Shown here piece by piece: positions 16,359 through 25,699 of a stretch of 64,000 nucleotides of DNA; position 1 is the stretch's first letter, and the number at the start of each line of letters is the position of its first letter. Made by a program: the position numbers and the translations under genes. The notes under the pieces were generated by a model. The model searched no databases. It was given only the letters and a program-made list of their open reading frames with translations, and had not been told where the DNA came from. The stretch comes from Pectinatus sottacetonis (lineage in GTDB: Bacteria > Bacillota > Negativicutes > Selenomonadales > Selenomonadaceae), in contig NZ_WIQK01000001.1 in the NCBI RefSeq assembly GCF_015732155.1, positions 1,808,001 through 1,872,000 of the forward strand. The letters run 5' to 3'.

Positions 16359-19300
16359 TTAGACAAATAAAGCTATTTGGTCAGTTTCGTTCATGCCGTT
16401 AAGGCAGCCGTGTTCACGTAGTATTTCTATAGAAGGTGTTGGTACACCAGCACGTTTTTTCAGATCATCTATTGAAGAAAATTCACCTTTTTTTCTTGCT
16501 TCCACAATATTATGTGCAGCTGTTATTCCTACTCCCGGAAGTGATGAAAGCGGCGGCAGCAAAGACTTTTTATGCATGATGAATTTATCAGCAGAGGATT
16601 CATATAAGTTTACTTTTTCTATGCTGTAACCACGCAGATACATTTCCCAAGACAATTCCAAAACAACTTGAAGGCCTTTTTCTTTGACGGAAAGTTTTTT
16701 GATTTTTTCCTGTGAGGCAAGTTCATCAAGTTTTTTTCTTATGGCATTTTTTCCCTGAGCAATAAGATGAGCATCAAATTCATCAGCCCTGATGGAGAAA
16801 TATGCAGTATAAAAAGCTAAAGGATAATGCACTTTGCAGAAAGCAATACGATATGCCATCATGACATAAGCTGTTGCATGTGCCCGCGGGAAAAGGTATT
16901 TTATTTTCTGGCAGGAATCAATAAACCAGTCAGGAATACCGCCTTCTTTTAGTTTGGCAACAACATCATCTTTTATACCGCGTCCTTTACGGACATTTTC
17001 CATTGTTTTAAATGCCAGGAGTGGCTCTATACCCTTATGCATAAGGTACATCATAATATCATCACGGGCTGATATAGCATCAGAAAGAGTGCAGGTCTTG
17101 TTTTTAATTAAGTCTTGGGCATTGTTTAGCCATACATCAGTTCCGTGGGAGAATCCGCTTATGCGCACAAGGTCACTGAATTTCTGTGGATGGGTATCAT
17201 CGATCATTTGGCGGGTAAAAGGAGTACGAAATTCGGGAATGCCAAAAGTACCGGATGTTGCGCCTAATTCTTCTGGGGTAACACCTAATGCATCAGTAGA
17301 GGAGAAAAGACTCATAGTCGCAGGATCATCGAATGGAATAGTCTTAGGATCACGATGAGTAATGTTTTCCAGCATTTTTATAACAGTAGGATCATCATGT
17401 CCCAGAATATCAAGCTTTACCAGACGGCTGCTTATTGAATGATAGTCGAAATGTGTCGTTATAGTTGCAGTATCTTTGTCATCAGCAGGATGCTGGATCG
17501 GGGTGAAATGATGGACGTCCATGTTGCGCGGGATAACCATAATACCGCCAGGATGCTGGCCAGTAGTTCGTTTTACACCAGTACAGCCGGCTACAAGACT
17601 GTTAATGTATGCATCACGTTTTTTTAATCCTTTATCATTGAAATAACCTCGTACATACCCATATGCCGTTTTATCAGCAACGGTTGCTATGGTACCGGCA
17701 CGAAAAACATTATCTTTGCCGAAAAGTTCTTCTGTATATTTATGGGCAACTGGCTGATAGTCACCGGAAAAATTTAAGTCTATATCAGGAACTTTATCGC
17801 CATCAAAGCCCATAAATACAGCAAATGGGATGTCGTGGCCGTCTTTTATCATTTTTGTGCCGCAGTAAGGGCAGTTTTTGTCTGGCAGGTCGAATCCGCA
17901 GCCATAAGATCCATCAGTAATAAATTCGCTGTTGCGGCATTTTGGACAACGCCAATGCGGTGGCAGCGGGTTTACTTCTGTTATATCAGTCATAGTTGCT
18001 ACAAAAGATGAACCTACTGATCCTCGCGAGCCAACAAGATAACCGTCATCAAGAGATTTTTTTACAAGTTTGTGGGCGATTAAGTATAATACAGCAAAAC
18101 CGTGACCGATAATGGATTTTAATTCCAGTTTAAGTCGTTCTGATACAATTGGTGGGAGATTTTCCCCGTATAATATTTTAGCTTTGGCATAGCTCATATC
18201 ATGAATCTGCTCATCAGCACCAGGGATCATAGGTGAATATAAATCATCAGGGATTGGTTTTATAATGTCGACCATTTCAGCAATTTTGCGAGGATTTTCT
18301 ACTACTGCATTATAGGCAAGTTCTTCCCCAAGATAATCAAACTCCTTGAGCATTTCTTCTGTTGTACGTAAAAATAATGGTGGCTGCAGATCAGCATCCT
18401 TGAATCCTTTTCCCGACATAAGGATTGCGCGATAAATATTGTCTTCAGGATTCAAGAAATGAACATCGCATGTAGCGATGATCATTTTGTTAAGTTTACG
18501 AGCCAGTTCCACTACTTTTAAGTTTATTTTTCGCAGATCATCATCATTTTTTATTTCAGGAAAATTATCACTGCGTACTAAAAACTCATTATTACCAATG
18601 GGCTGTATTTCAAGGTAATCATAAAAAGAAGCAATTTCAAGCAGTTCATCATCATTTTGACCGGCAACTATGGCGCGGATTAATTCACCGGCTTCACAGG
18701 CGGAACCAACGATTATTCCCTCCCGATATTCTGATAAGATTTTTTTAGGGATACGTGGGCGTTTTTGCAGATATTTTAAATGAGATAAGGATACAAGCCG
18801 GTAAATGTTGCGTAGGCCAATGGCATTTTGTGCCAAAAGGATGATATGATTAGCACGTTTTTGTTGTTCATCATATATTAAGTAGCCTTCAAGACCATAT
18901 ATGATTTTTATATTAAGTTTTTTATCAGCAATAGTTTTAGCAGCTTCAGGAAAGGCTTGAACTACTCCATGATCTGTTATAGCAATTGCCGGCCAACCCC
19001 ATTTTGCAGCTGTACAAATGAGATCCTTGGCAGAAACTACTGCATCCATATTGCTCATATGGGTATGGGCGTGCAATTCAACACGTTTTTTGGCAGCATG
19101 ATCCAGGCGGGTTTTCATTTCTCCCTGATAAATACTGCTGGGCATTATGACGAAATCATTGTTGAAACTATCAAAACGTATACTGCCGGCAACTTTAACT
19201 ATTAAACCATTGGATAAATTATTATTAACGCGTTCAAATTCAGTTTTGTCTTTGAAAAATATTTTACAGTCTATACCATTGGTTTTGTCAGCTAGTTCAA

Positions 19301-20117
19301 ATGTAAGTAAATTGTTACCAGTCTTAAATTCACGATTGGTTATATTATTAATTTTTCCCAGTAGCACAGCAGTTTTCATTTCACCGTCTATTTCGTCAAT
19401 AGGCATTATATTTCCTGTGATACGGCGACCATATATCCAGCCTGGATCAGTGCTGTTAGGTGGTGGCCCGGATTGACGTCGGTATCCGCTGCCATAAGAA
19501 GATTTGTAAGTTTTGGCAGCAGGAGCTGTTTTTTCGTCGGGTTTGTCAATAATTGGTGGCGGTGTATAATCAACCATTATATATTCACTTTGTTCTTTGG
19601 CTGTTTCTACATTATCAACAGCATTAAAAGTGACACGGCATTCTAAGTCGAGTAATTCGTATATGGTGTCCTTCAATGTTTTATTAACACTATGGGCATG
19701 AAGAATTTCTTCGGCGATGTCACCTTTTATTTCCAAAGTAAGCATATTGCCATCAATAATATGCTGCGAAGTACGCAGCAGAGCCTTTACGGTGGGATTT
19801 CCATTAGAAGCAGCTGTGATTATTTTTGACCAGTTCTTATCAATTTGGGCAGCAAAATCAATAATATCCTGATAAAATATAACTTCATTCACACCGCAGT
19901 TACCGGCAATAAAGCTGGCAGCTTGTTCCAGCATTTCTTCTGGTAAATATTTGTAGGTGTTTAAAAGAATTTCCCATGTATTATTTTTTAAGTCTATTTC
20001 CACATGTTTTATAGTACAGGCTTTTAATAGAGCCATAAATTGTTCATTTAAGGGAAGAGAATCAAGTAAATGGCGGAATTTATCACCTGATTGCGGAATG
20101 ATACGAAATTTACTCAT
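16359..20117 (-). CDS. polC: DNA polymerase III alpha subunit, PolC type, lacking the exonuclease insert
   Basis: The Gram-positive-type replicase, 1252 residues. Domain order: N-terminal region (1-200), a proline-rich linker, OB fold (~240-330), PHP domain starting HAHTHMS (~345), polymerase core and C-terminal HhH region. Catalytic aspartates are present in PDIDLNFSG (~778-780) and KLDILGHDDPT (~900); a zinc-type CPKC/CPYC pair lies before the palm. The family is normally about 1440 residues, with a DnaQ-like exonuclease inserted in PHP. Here GLEGYLIYDEQQKRANHII (~405-425) runs straight across the insertion point, and no DxE exonuclease motif is seen. Proofreading would have to come from another protein. 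AGAGGC precedes the ATG. Confidence 0.95.
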   Translation of the reverse strand: MSKFRIIPQSGDKFRHLLDSLPLNEQFMALLKACTIKHVEIDLKNNTWEILLNTYKYLPEEMLEQAASFIAGNCGVNEVIFYQDIIDFAAQIDKNWSKIITAASNGNPTVKALLRTSQHIIDGNMLTLEIKGDIAEEILHAHSVNKTLKDTIYELLDLECRVTFNAVDNVETAKEQSEYIMVDYTPPPIIDKPDEKTAPAAKTYKSSYGSGYRRQSGPPPNSTDPGWIYGRRITGNIMPIDEIDGEMKTAVLLGKINNITNREFKTGNNLLTFELADKTNGIDCKIFFKDKTEFERVNNNLSNGLIVKVAGSIRFDSFNNDFVIMPSSIYQGEMKTRLDHAAKKRVELHAHTHMSNMDAVVSAKDLICTAAKWGWPAIAITDHGVVQAFPEAAKTIADKKLNIKIIYGLEGYLIYDEQQKRANHIILLAQNAIGLRNIYRLVSLSHLKYLQKRPRIPKKILSEYREGIIVGSACEAGELIRAIVAGQNDDELLEIASFYDYLEIQPIGNNEFLVRSDNFPEIKNDDDLRKINLKVVELARKLNKMIIATCDVHFLNPEDNIYRAILMSGKGFKDADLQPPLFLRTTEEMLKEFDYLGEELAYNAVVENPRKIAEMVDIIKPIPDDLYSPMIPGADEQIHDMSYAKAKILYGENLPPIVSERLKLELKSIIGHGFAVLYLIAHKLVKKSLDDGYLVGSRGSVGSSFVATMTDITEVNPLPPHWRCPKCRNSEFITDGSYGCGFDLPDKNCPYCGTKMIKDGHDIPFAVFMGFDGDKVPDIDLNFSGDYQPVAHKYTEELFGKDNVFRAGTIATVADKTAYGYVRGYFNDKGLKKRDAYINSLVAGCTGVKRTTGQHPGGIMVIPRNMDVHHFTPIQHPADDKDTATITTHFDYHSISSRLVKLDILGHDDPTVIKMLENITHRDPKTIPFDDPATMSLFSSTDALGVTPEELGATSGTFGIPEFRTPFTRQMIDDTHPQKFSDLVRISGFSHGTDVWLNNAQDLIKNKTCTLSDAISARDDIMMYLMHKGIEPLLAFKTMENVRKGRGIKDDVVAKLKEGGIPDWFIDSCQKIKYLFPRAHATAYVMMAYRIAFCKVHYPLAFYTAYFSIRADEFDAHLIAQGKNAIRKKLDELASQEKIKKLSVKEKGLQVVLELSWEMYLRGYSIEKVNLYESSADKFIMHKKSLLPPLSSLPGVGITAAHNIVEARKKGEFSSIDDLKKRAGVPTPSIEILREHGCLNGMNETDQIALFV

Positions 20118-20171
20118 AAATTATCAAGTGCCTCTTTCAAAATGATTCATTAATATAATGTAGCACATATT

Positions 20172-20789
20172 TTATATTAATAAGTGTGATGTGTTATTTA
20201 TTGTTTCTATATAAAATTTGTCATATTTATCATTATAAGACATTATATTGTAAGCGGTGTTGCTTTGGCTTATTGACCAGATATACTGAAGAGGAATATG
20301 GACAGTAGATGATAAAATAGCCCTGTTTACCCCGCCATGCGCGATAATAGCTACATTCTTACCATTATTTGCGGCAATAATTTTTTTTAAAGATTGCATA
20401 GCTCTGTGTTGTACTTCGGGGAAACTTTCTCCCTCGGGAATATTTACAGACAAAGGGTCGTCAAAAAAATTTTTTATGACATTAGGCCATTTTTTGTTGA
20501 TATCCTCAAATAACATTCCTTCCCATTGTCCAAAATTCATTTCACGTAAATTTTTAGTTGGCGTGAGTGGCAGGTTAAATTTTTTGGCTATTATTTCAGC
20601 TGTGCAGCGTGTCCGTTTTAAATCACTGCAGTATACAGCATCAAGTTTAGTTAAGGGAAAGTTTTCAGCCAGTTTTTTAGCTTGAGCTATTCCTTCGGGA
20701 ATAAGAGCAATGTCGGATTGTCCTTGAAAACGTCCTTCTATATTCCAATTAGTTCGACCATGGCGGATAAGGATAATTTTTGTAAGCAT
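20172..20789 (-). CDS. cobC: histidine phosphatase, probable alpha-ribazole phosphatase
   Basis: A 205-residue phosphoglycerate-mutase-like phosphatase. The catalytic histidine is in ILIRHGRTNWN (residues 6-16), the second histidine in AIIAHGGVNRA, and Glu in REMNFGQWEG. CobC removes the 5'-phosphate from alpha-ribazole phosphate late in B12 assembly. The cobS and cobU genes lie just upstream on the same strand, which makes CobC more likely than a generic phosphatase. The gap to cobS is about 120 bases. Confidence 0.75.
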   Translation of the reverse strand: MLTKIILIRHGRTNWNIEGRFQGQSDIALIPEGIAQAKKLAENFPLTKLDAVYCSDLKRTRCTAEIIAKKFNLPLTPTKNLREMNFGQWEGMLFEDINKKWPNVIKNFFDDPLSVNIPEGESFPEVQHRAMQSLKKIIAANNGKNVAIIAHGGVNRAILSSTVHIPLQYIWSISQSNTAYNIMSYNDKYDKFYIETINNTSHLLI

Positions 20790-20910
20790 GAATTTTTACT
20801 CCCTGTGGTAAGTAATAGTGTTTTATTGATAGTAGGTTATTATAGAAATATAAAGAATATATATATTAGCTTTTTAATAAGCTTTTAATAGTATAACATA
20901 TTTTGTGGTG

Positions 20911-21690
20911 CTAAAATACAGCATATATAATTAGTACAAACAACTCGCTTATTTCGGTGGTGGCACCGTATACATCTCCAGTAAGGCCGCCTAGTTTGCC
21001 GGTCACATACCGACAGAAGATAAAAGCAAAAATGCTGACAAGGATGAGGGAATAAAGTCCCTGCCAAAAGTATGGATAATTAATGATAAGACATATAATT
21101 ACCGATGATAAAACTATATAAAGTGAGTTCTTATTGGAATAAAGAGAAAAAGCTTTGCCTAATCCTTCTTTGCGGGCATAAGGAAATAAAGTTATTCCTA
21201 TTACCATAGACAGCCGGCCAATGACGGGCATTAGGAATAAGGCACTGCATAATATGAATGGATCTGTAGCTGTATATGTATAAAGAGCTGCTATCGCAGA
21301 ATATTTTCCCAATAAAAGCATTATGAGTGATGTGGTTCCGTGAGCTCCGACACGGCTGTCTTTCATTATTTCCAGCATGCGCTCTTTTTTTCTACCAGAT
21401 AGTAAGCCGTCCATGGTGTCAGTATAGCCATCACAATGTATTGCACCAGTAGATATTATATTTAAAGTCAAAAGGAAAAAACTTCCCAGCAAAACAGGAA
21501 TATTTATATTAAATATATGCGGAAAAACTGTAAGTAATATAAAAGCTCCTAAACTATTGATGATTCCTAAAATAGCCCCAATAACAGCAAAATATTTGAC
21601 ACTGCTGCCACAAGCCTGTTCAGTCCATGAGGCATTATATTTTATAGGAATCCGGGTCAAAAAAAGTAATCCGGTAAAAAAAGAATTCAA
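20911..21690 (-). CDS. cobS: adenosylcobinamide-GDP ribazoletransferase (cobalamin synthase)
   Basis: An integral membrane protein of about 259 residues with six or seven hydrophobic segments. It joins alpha-ribazole to adenosylcobinamide-GDP. FLTRIPI near the N-terminus, AIHCDGYTDTMDGLLSGRKKERMLEIMKDSRVG-type loop (acidic residues bind Mg) and KLGGLTGDVYGAT near the end are hallmarks. The TTG at 21690 fits the AGAAGG ribosome site better than a GTG at 21702, which overlaps it. It lies between cobU and cobC in the nucleotide-loop assembly set. Confidence 0.92.
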   Translation of the reverse strand: MNSFFTGLLFLTRIPIKYNASWTEQACGSSVKYFAVIGAILGIINSLGAFILLTVFPHIFNINIPVLLGSFFLLTLNIISTGAIHCDGYTDTMDGLLSGRKKERMLEIMKDSRVGAHGTTSLIMLLLGKYSAIAALYTYTATDPFILCSALFLMPVIGRLSMVIGITLFPYARKEGLGKAFSLYSNKNSLYIVLSSVIICLIINYPYFWQGLYSLILVSIFAFIFCRYVTGKLGGLTGDVYGATTEISELFVLIIYAVF

Positions 21691-21775
21691 GAATAAAAAC
21701 ACCTTCTTCTGAAAAAATTGGTTTGTCTGTACTGTATATATGCAGCTAAAAAAATGCTGTCAGCAATGGCATAGT

Positions 21776-22315
21776 TTATTTTATTTTTAACGGAATACCG
21801 GAAACGATAAAATAAACTTTATCGGCAGCCTGGGCTGTATATTGGTTGCAAAGACCAGCTATATCACGGTACTGTCTAGCCAGCTTATTTTCGGGAACAA
21901 TTCCTGAGCCAACTTCATTGGTGACAAAAACAGTAGTGCCAATGTGTTTTTTTGCGGCCTCGATAAGTTTTTTAATAGCGGTAAGAATTTTATTCTGGAT
22001 TTTTGCAGGAGTCAATTTTTCTATATCATATGAGCAGATAATATTGCTCGTATATACAGTCATGCAATCAAAAAGAATGGCAGGAAAGTCTTGGCATTGC
22101 TCAATAGCATTTTCTGCATTAAAAGGGGCTTCTACAGTATACCAGTCATCAGCACGGCGTTTTTTATGCAAGGCTACGCGCTGCTTCATTTCTTCATCAA
22201 ATATCTGGGCAGTGGCAATGTAGGCTTGGGGTTTTCCCTGGCTTTTTACTAATTCTTCAGCAAATTTGCTTTTGCCGCTGCGGGCGCCGCCTGTTATTAA
22301 GATTATTTTACCCAT
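21776..22315 (-). CDS. cobU: adenosylcobinamide kinase / cobinamide-phosphate guanylyltransferase
   Basis: A 179-residue bifunctional P-loop enzyme. The Walker A is ITGGARSGKSKFAE (residues 7-20), and the KKRRADDWYTVEAP segment carries the guanylylated-histidine region (HKKRRA). FVTNEVGSGIVPE is the family C-terminal signature. It phosphorylates adenosylcobinamide and converts it to the GDP form used by CobS. GGAGG lies 5 bases before the ATG. Confidence 0.93.
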   Translation of the reverse strand: MGKIILITGGARSGKSKFAEELVKSQGKPQAYIATAQIFDEEMKQRVALHKKRRADDWYTVEAPFNAENAIEQCQDFPAILFDCMTVYTSNIICSYDIEKLTPAKIQNKILTAIKKLIEAAKKHIGTTVFVTNEVGSGIVPENKLARQYRDIAGLCNQYTAQAADKVYFIVSGIPLKIK

Positions 22316-22408
22316 AAATGCCTCCGGTTATAAAAGGTTTACCTTTTATTGAATTTATGATACAGTAGAAAAGATTTAATTGAATATTTCTTGTTAGGAG
22401 TATAAAAT

Positions 22409-23365
22409 ATGCTGGTTTATGAAAAGATTACTAATATAACGGCAAAGTTTAAAAATAATGTTGTTGTTTTGGGAACTTTTGACGGTGTTCATATAGGTCA
22501 TCAAAAGATTATAAGACGGGCTACGCAGCTCGCTGAAAAAATAAATGGGAAAAGTATTGTATTTACTTTTTCTAATCATCCGCTGGAAATAATAGCACCT
22601 GAACGAGTGCCGCGAAAAATAAGCAATAATAGATGTAAAGAGAAAGAATTAAGCGAATTGGGAATAGATATACTAATGAATATTCCTTTTACAAAAAAAT
22701 TTGCTGATATATCACCGGCCGATTTCCTTAAGATGCTTCAGGAAAATTTGTCACCGCGATATATAGTGGTTGGCCCTAACTGTACGTTTGGCTATAAAGG
22801 AGAAGGAACACCACAGTTTCTCCAGGATAAAGAAAAAGAATATGGATTTATAGCAGAAATTCCTGATGCAGCATATCTTCATAATAAAATAGTAAGCAGT
22901 TCCCGGGTTCGGCATGCATTGCTTGATGGGAAGTTGGCACTGGCTAATGAATTGTTGGGGCATCCTTTTTATATAGAAGGTGAAGTTGTACATGGGGAAC
23001 ATCGCGGTCATATTTTAGGAATACCAACAGCAAATATATATATATCCGATAAATATGTAATGCTTCCTGATGGTGTATACGCAGCATTAGTATATGTTGG
23101 CGGGAAAAAATACCAAGGTGCTGCCAATATAGGTGATAATCCAACATTTAATGTTAAAGCTAGACGGGTCGAAGTAAATATATTTGAATTTGATAAAGAT
23201 ATTTATGGACAGACCATAAAAGTGTGTTTTTTGAAAAAACTGCGTGGCGAAGAGAAATTTTCGTCTGCGGCTAAATTGATAATTCAGATGAATAAAGATA
23301 TAGAAGATACGAAGAATTATTTGAAAAATTATAGAGATAGCCGAATAGATAATATTTTACCATGA
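22409..23365 (+). CDS. ribF: bifunctional riboflavin kinase / FAD synthetase
   Basis: A 318-residue cytoplasmic enzyme making FMN and then FAD. The N-terminal nucleotidyltransferase has LGTFDGVHIGHQKII (HxGH) and SSSRVRHALLDG. The C-terminal kinase has GIPTANIY and AANIGDNPTF. An AGGAG precedes the ATG. Its 3' end overlaps the convergent exported-protein gene by 9 bases. Confidence 0.95.
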   Translation: MLVYEKITNITAKFKNNVVVLGTFDGVHIGHQKIIRRATQLAEKINGKSIVFTFSNHPLEIIAPERVPRKISNNRCKEKELSELGIDILMNIPFTKKFADISPADFLKMLQENLSPRYIVVGPNCTFGYKGEGTPQFLQDKEKEYGFIAEIPDAAYLHNKIVSSSRVRHALLDGKLALANELLGHPFYIEGEVVHGEHRGHILGIPTANIYISDKYVMLPDGVYAALVYVGGKKYQGAANIGDNPTFNVKARRVEVNIFEFDKDIYGQTIKVCFLKKLRGEEKFSSAAKLIIQMNKDIEDTKNYLKNYRDSRIDNILP

Positions 23366-23995
23366 TTTTGCAGCGGCAACTTTTATTTTTATTGCAGGAA
23401 CAGGATTTTTGTTGGTAATGACGGCACTTGTGTCTATATTGTTGTGGTTTAGGATGTTGTCGTCCAATTCAGCGGTGTCATTATACATTGCCTTGTCAGC
23501 TTCTTCATCATCCAGGGGCAGGGATGTTAGCCTTACACCTACAAGATAATCCTGCATGGAATCAAGCTGGAGCAAAAGACGTTCTTTAGGGGCTGTCTTT
23601 AAATTATATATAAAATACATTTTTCCATCAAGCATAGTTTTGGTGCCCTTACCAAAGACAGATTGCATTTTGTAAGGGGTAGCACCAAGACGTATATTGT
23701 TGTTCAGCTGGTATTTTCTGTCAGAAATAATTATATCGACAATTTTGCCTGTTTTTTTGGCAATGCCTATTTGGGTATTGTCATGGTAAATATAGTATTT
23801 CACAGCTCTTCCATAGACAAAACGGTCATCACTGTACCAGGGCGAGCCAAATGTTTTCAGCATGGAATTATAATTATCCTGGAGTTTTAAGCCATTGCAG
23901 GTAAATGTTGTATTAGTGGGAACGCTTGTCATTCCCATAGTAAATACAGCAAATGACAAAGTTATAAATATCGCTAGAATTGATCGTAAACGCAT
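23357..23995 (-). CDS. exported protein with two internal repeats
   Basis: A 212-residue protein with a signal peptide (MRLRSILAIFITLSFAVFTMG). The mature part has two related units: NYNSMLKTFGSPWYSDDR followed by a strand GKIVDIIIS, and TPYKMQSVFGKGTKTMLDG followed by YLVGVRLTS. Each fits a helix, glycine turn and strands, resembling SmpA/BamE-like modules, but the match is too weak to assert. The C-terminus is low-complexity and acidic. Probably periplasmic. Function unknown. Confidence 0.7.
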   Translation of the reverse strand: MRLRSILAIFITLSFAVFTMGMTSVPTNTTFTCNGLKLQDNYNSMLKTFGSPWYSDDRFVYGRAVKYYIYHDNTQIGIAKKTGKIVDIIISDRKYQLNNNIRLGATPYKMQSVFGKGTKTMLDGKMYFIYNLKTAPKERLLLQLDSMQDYLVGVRLTSLPLDDEEADKAMYNDTAELDDNILNHNNIDTSAVITNKNPVPAIKIKVAAAKSW

Positions 23996-24098
23996 GAAAG
24001 TACCTCCGTTTAAATTTTGTTAATGCAATAATTTCAGTATAATGAAAAAATATCTTGTGGTCAATAAGATGGATAATAATGTTTTAGGAGAATTAATA

Positions 24099-25058
24099 AT
24101 GCCGGATACAAATATAATGATAAAAATATCTGTGATTATTGCTATGAAAAATGCTAGAAAGTATATCGGTCGGGCAGTTGATAGTGTATTAGCACAATCA
24201 TTGGAAGAAATAGAGCTTATTATTGTAGATGATAATTCCACTGATGGAAGTGGTGAATTTGTTAATGAATATTATGGATGTATAGAAAATATACATTTGT
24301 TTTATAATAAAGGGGTAACTGGCCCTGGAGTATGCCGTAATATTGGGTTAAAACACGCAAGAGGACAGTATATTGCTTTTATCGACAGCGATGATTTTAT
24401 CGAAGAAAAATTTTTTTTGACGCTATATGATATAGCTGTGAAATCAGGGGCAGAAATAGCAGTATGTGGTTTTGAAAAAGTCAGTGATGATGGTTATTTA
24501 CGCTCATATGTACCGGAGAAAGGAGTATTTGCTGGTGGGCCGGCTTTAATAGAGTATATCAATAAAATAGAATTTGTTGTATGGAATAAATTATATCGGC
24601 GGAGTTTTCTGGAAAAAAATAATATAAAGTTTTTATTACCATGTTATGGTGAAGACTGGTTGTTTTGCCTGACAGCAATGTTTTACGCGGAAAAATATGT
24701 TTGTACAGATGAAACGCTTTATTATTATTATCAGCATTATGATTCGATTTGTCATAAATGTATTACCGTTGAAGATTTTTCGCATATATACGAATTTTTT
24801 ATTTGTCTGGATAAATTTATAAAAATACAACATAATCTAACAAAAGAAATGAGTCAGGAAATAGAAAGCAATTTCTTTTTTGGAATATTAACATGCTATG
24901 TTGTTCCTTTTTATAAAAAAGCAAAACCAGAGGAGCAGAAATTGTTGCGGGGAAAAATTGCTGCTGAATATTTTGGCAGAGGAACACCAATAGTCGGTAT
25001 TATGCTTGACGCGGTAATAAAATTATTTAATTGTGTGGTGAATGATATAAGAAAATAG
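24099..25058 (+). CDS. family 2 glycosyltransferase
   Basis: A 319-residue GT-A fold glycosyltransferase. ISVIIAMKNARKYIGRAVDS opens the nucleotide-sugar domain; LIIVDDNSTDGSGE and the DxD-containing FIDSDDFIEEKF are present. I take the ATG at 24099, which has AGGAG eight bases upstream, rather than the in-frame ATG at 24042. Sugar donor and acceptor are unknown; a cell-surface polysaccharide role is likely. It stands alone before a strong terminator. Confidence 0.88.
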   Translation: MPDTNIMIKISVIIAMKNARKYIGRAVDSVLAQSLEEIELIIVDDNSTDGSGEFVNEYYGCIENIHLFYNKGVTGPGVCRNIGLKHARGQYIAFIDSDDFIEEKFFLTLYDIAVKSGAEIAVCGFEKVSDDGYLRSYVPEKGVFAGGPALIEYINKIEFVVWNKLYRRSFLEKNNIKFLLPCYGEDWLFCLTAMFYAEKYVCTDETLYYYYQHYDSICHKCITVEDFSHIYEFFICLDKFIKIQHNLTKEMSQEIESNFFFGILTCYVVPFYKKAKPEEQKLLRGKIAAEYFGRGTPIVGIMLDAVIKLFNCVVNDIRK

Positions 25059-25066
25059 ATTATTTA

Positions 25067-25117
25067 TGAAAATATCCCTTTACTATAAACAATTGTTTAT
25101 AGTAAAGGGATATTTTC
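25067..25117. terminator. near-perfect palindromic terminator
   Basis: GAAAATATCCCTTTACTATA pairs fully with its complement about a central AACAATTGTT. It acts as the end of the glycosyltransferase gene and could also serve the opposite strand. Confidence 0.8.
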
Positions 25118-25160
25118 ATTATGGATAAGAGTACCTGATGAACTAGCAGGAGAGTGAATT

Positions 25161-25403
25161 TTATAAAACTGCCTCCAGCCCCTGTGTTTCAAAAGCATTG
25201 ACTATGTCGAGTAGTTTTGTTTTTGCCGGATTGTAGTCTACGGTTGTTTCGCCTTCATTAGCATGGATATGGACAAATAATACACCAGACATTCCCAAAA
25301 GTATTTCTTCCATTTTTTTGGCAGTTTCTGAAGTATAACCTTTTACAATAAACTGCAGACGGGTATTTTTCCCCATTGATTCACAGCCGCATTCTTTGCA
25401 CAT
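25161..25403 (-). CDS. small HMA-like protein with N-terminal cysteine cluster
   Basis: An 80-residue protein whose body (FIVKGYTSETAKKMEEILL, VLFVHIHANEGETTVDYNP, LLDIVNAFETQGLEAVL) has the beta-alpha-beta-beta-alpha-beta pattern of heavy-metal-associated domains. The usual CxxC in the first loop is replaced by YTSE. Instead a CKECGC cluster lies at the extreme N-terminus. It may bind or deliver a metal, or be a regulator. The promoter carries a CsoR-like palindrome. A metal-linked role is plausible, not proven. Confidence 0.75.
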   Translation of the reverse strand: MCKECGCESMGKNTRLQFIVKGYTSETAKKMEEILLGMSGVLFVHIHANEGETTVDYNPAKTKLLDIVNAFETQGLEAVL

Positions 25404-25483
25404 GATAAAATCACTCCTCTAAAATAGAATTCTTACAGGGTAATAGATACCCCTTTTTCAGCTAAAAAATATTTATAAAATCA

Positions 25484-25533
25484 ATTATACCCATATATTT
25501 ATTATCATACAAGCTCCCCTAGGGGTTAGTATG
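25484..25533 (-). promoter_or_regulatory. promoter with CsoR-like operator upstream of the HMA-like gene
   Basis: On the minus strand TTGTAT (25512-25507) and TATAAT (25489-25484) are 17 bp apart. The palindrome CATAC..CCCCTAGGGG..GTATG (25506-25533) covers the -35 side. The G/C-rich centre flanked by TAC/GTA resembles operators of CsoR/RcnR-type copper or nickel repressors. No such repressor is encoded in this window. Confidence 0.5.
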
Positions 25534-25561
25534 GGTTAAAATATAAAAAAGTGATAAATGT

Positions 25562-25636
25562 AATGTAATTTTTTTATAAATAATTACATTTTGCAATTAT
25601 AAATTTAATGATATTTTGATAAATTTATAATTGTAA
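25562..25636. repeat. two tandem inverted repeats upstream of the PTS operon
   Basis: The first is AATGTAATT / AATTACATT (25562-25570, 25582-25590). The second is a near-perfect 17-bp arm, 25591-25607 with 25620-25636 (TTGCAATTATAAATTTA and complement). They may be binding sites for the response regulator encoded downstream or a 5' mRNA structure. No T-run follows, so a terminator is unlikely. Confidence 0.5.
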
Positions 25637-25699
25637 AAAAATTGCAAATGATTTTATAACAGATTATTTTATTAAAATATATTTGAAGGGAGAAAAAAG

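Noticed and set aside
20790-22408. Cobalamin riboswitch near cobU/cobS
   Set aside because: No conserved B12-box-like sequence in the short gaps around these genes.
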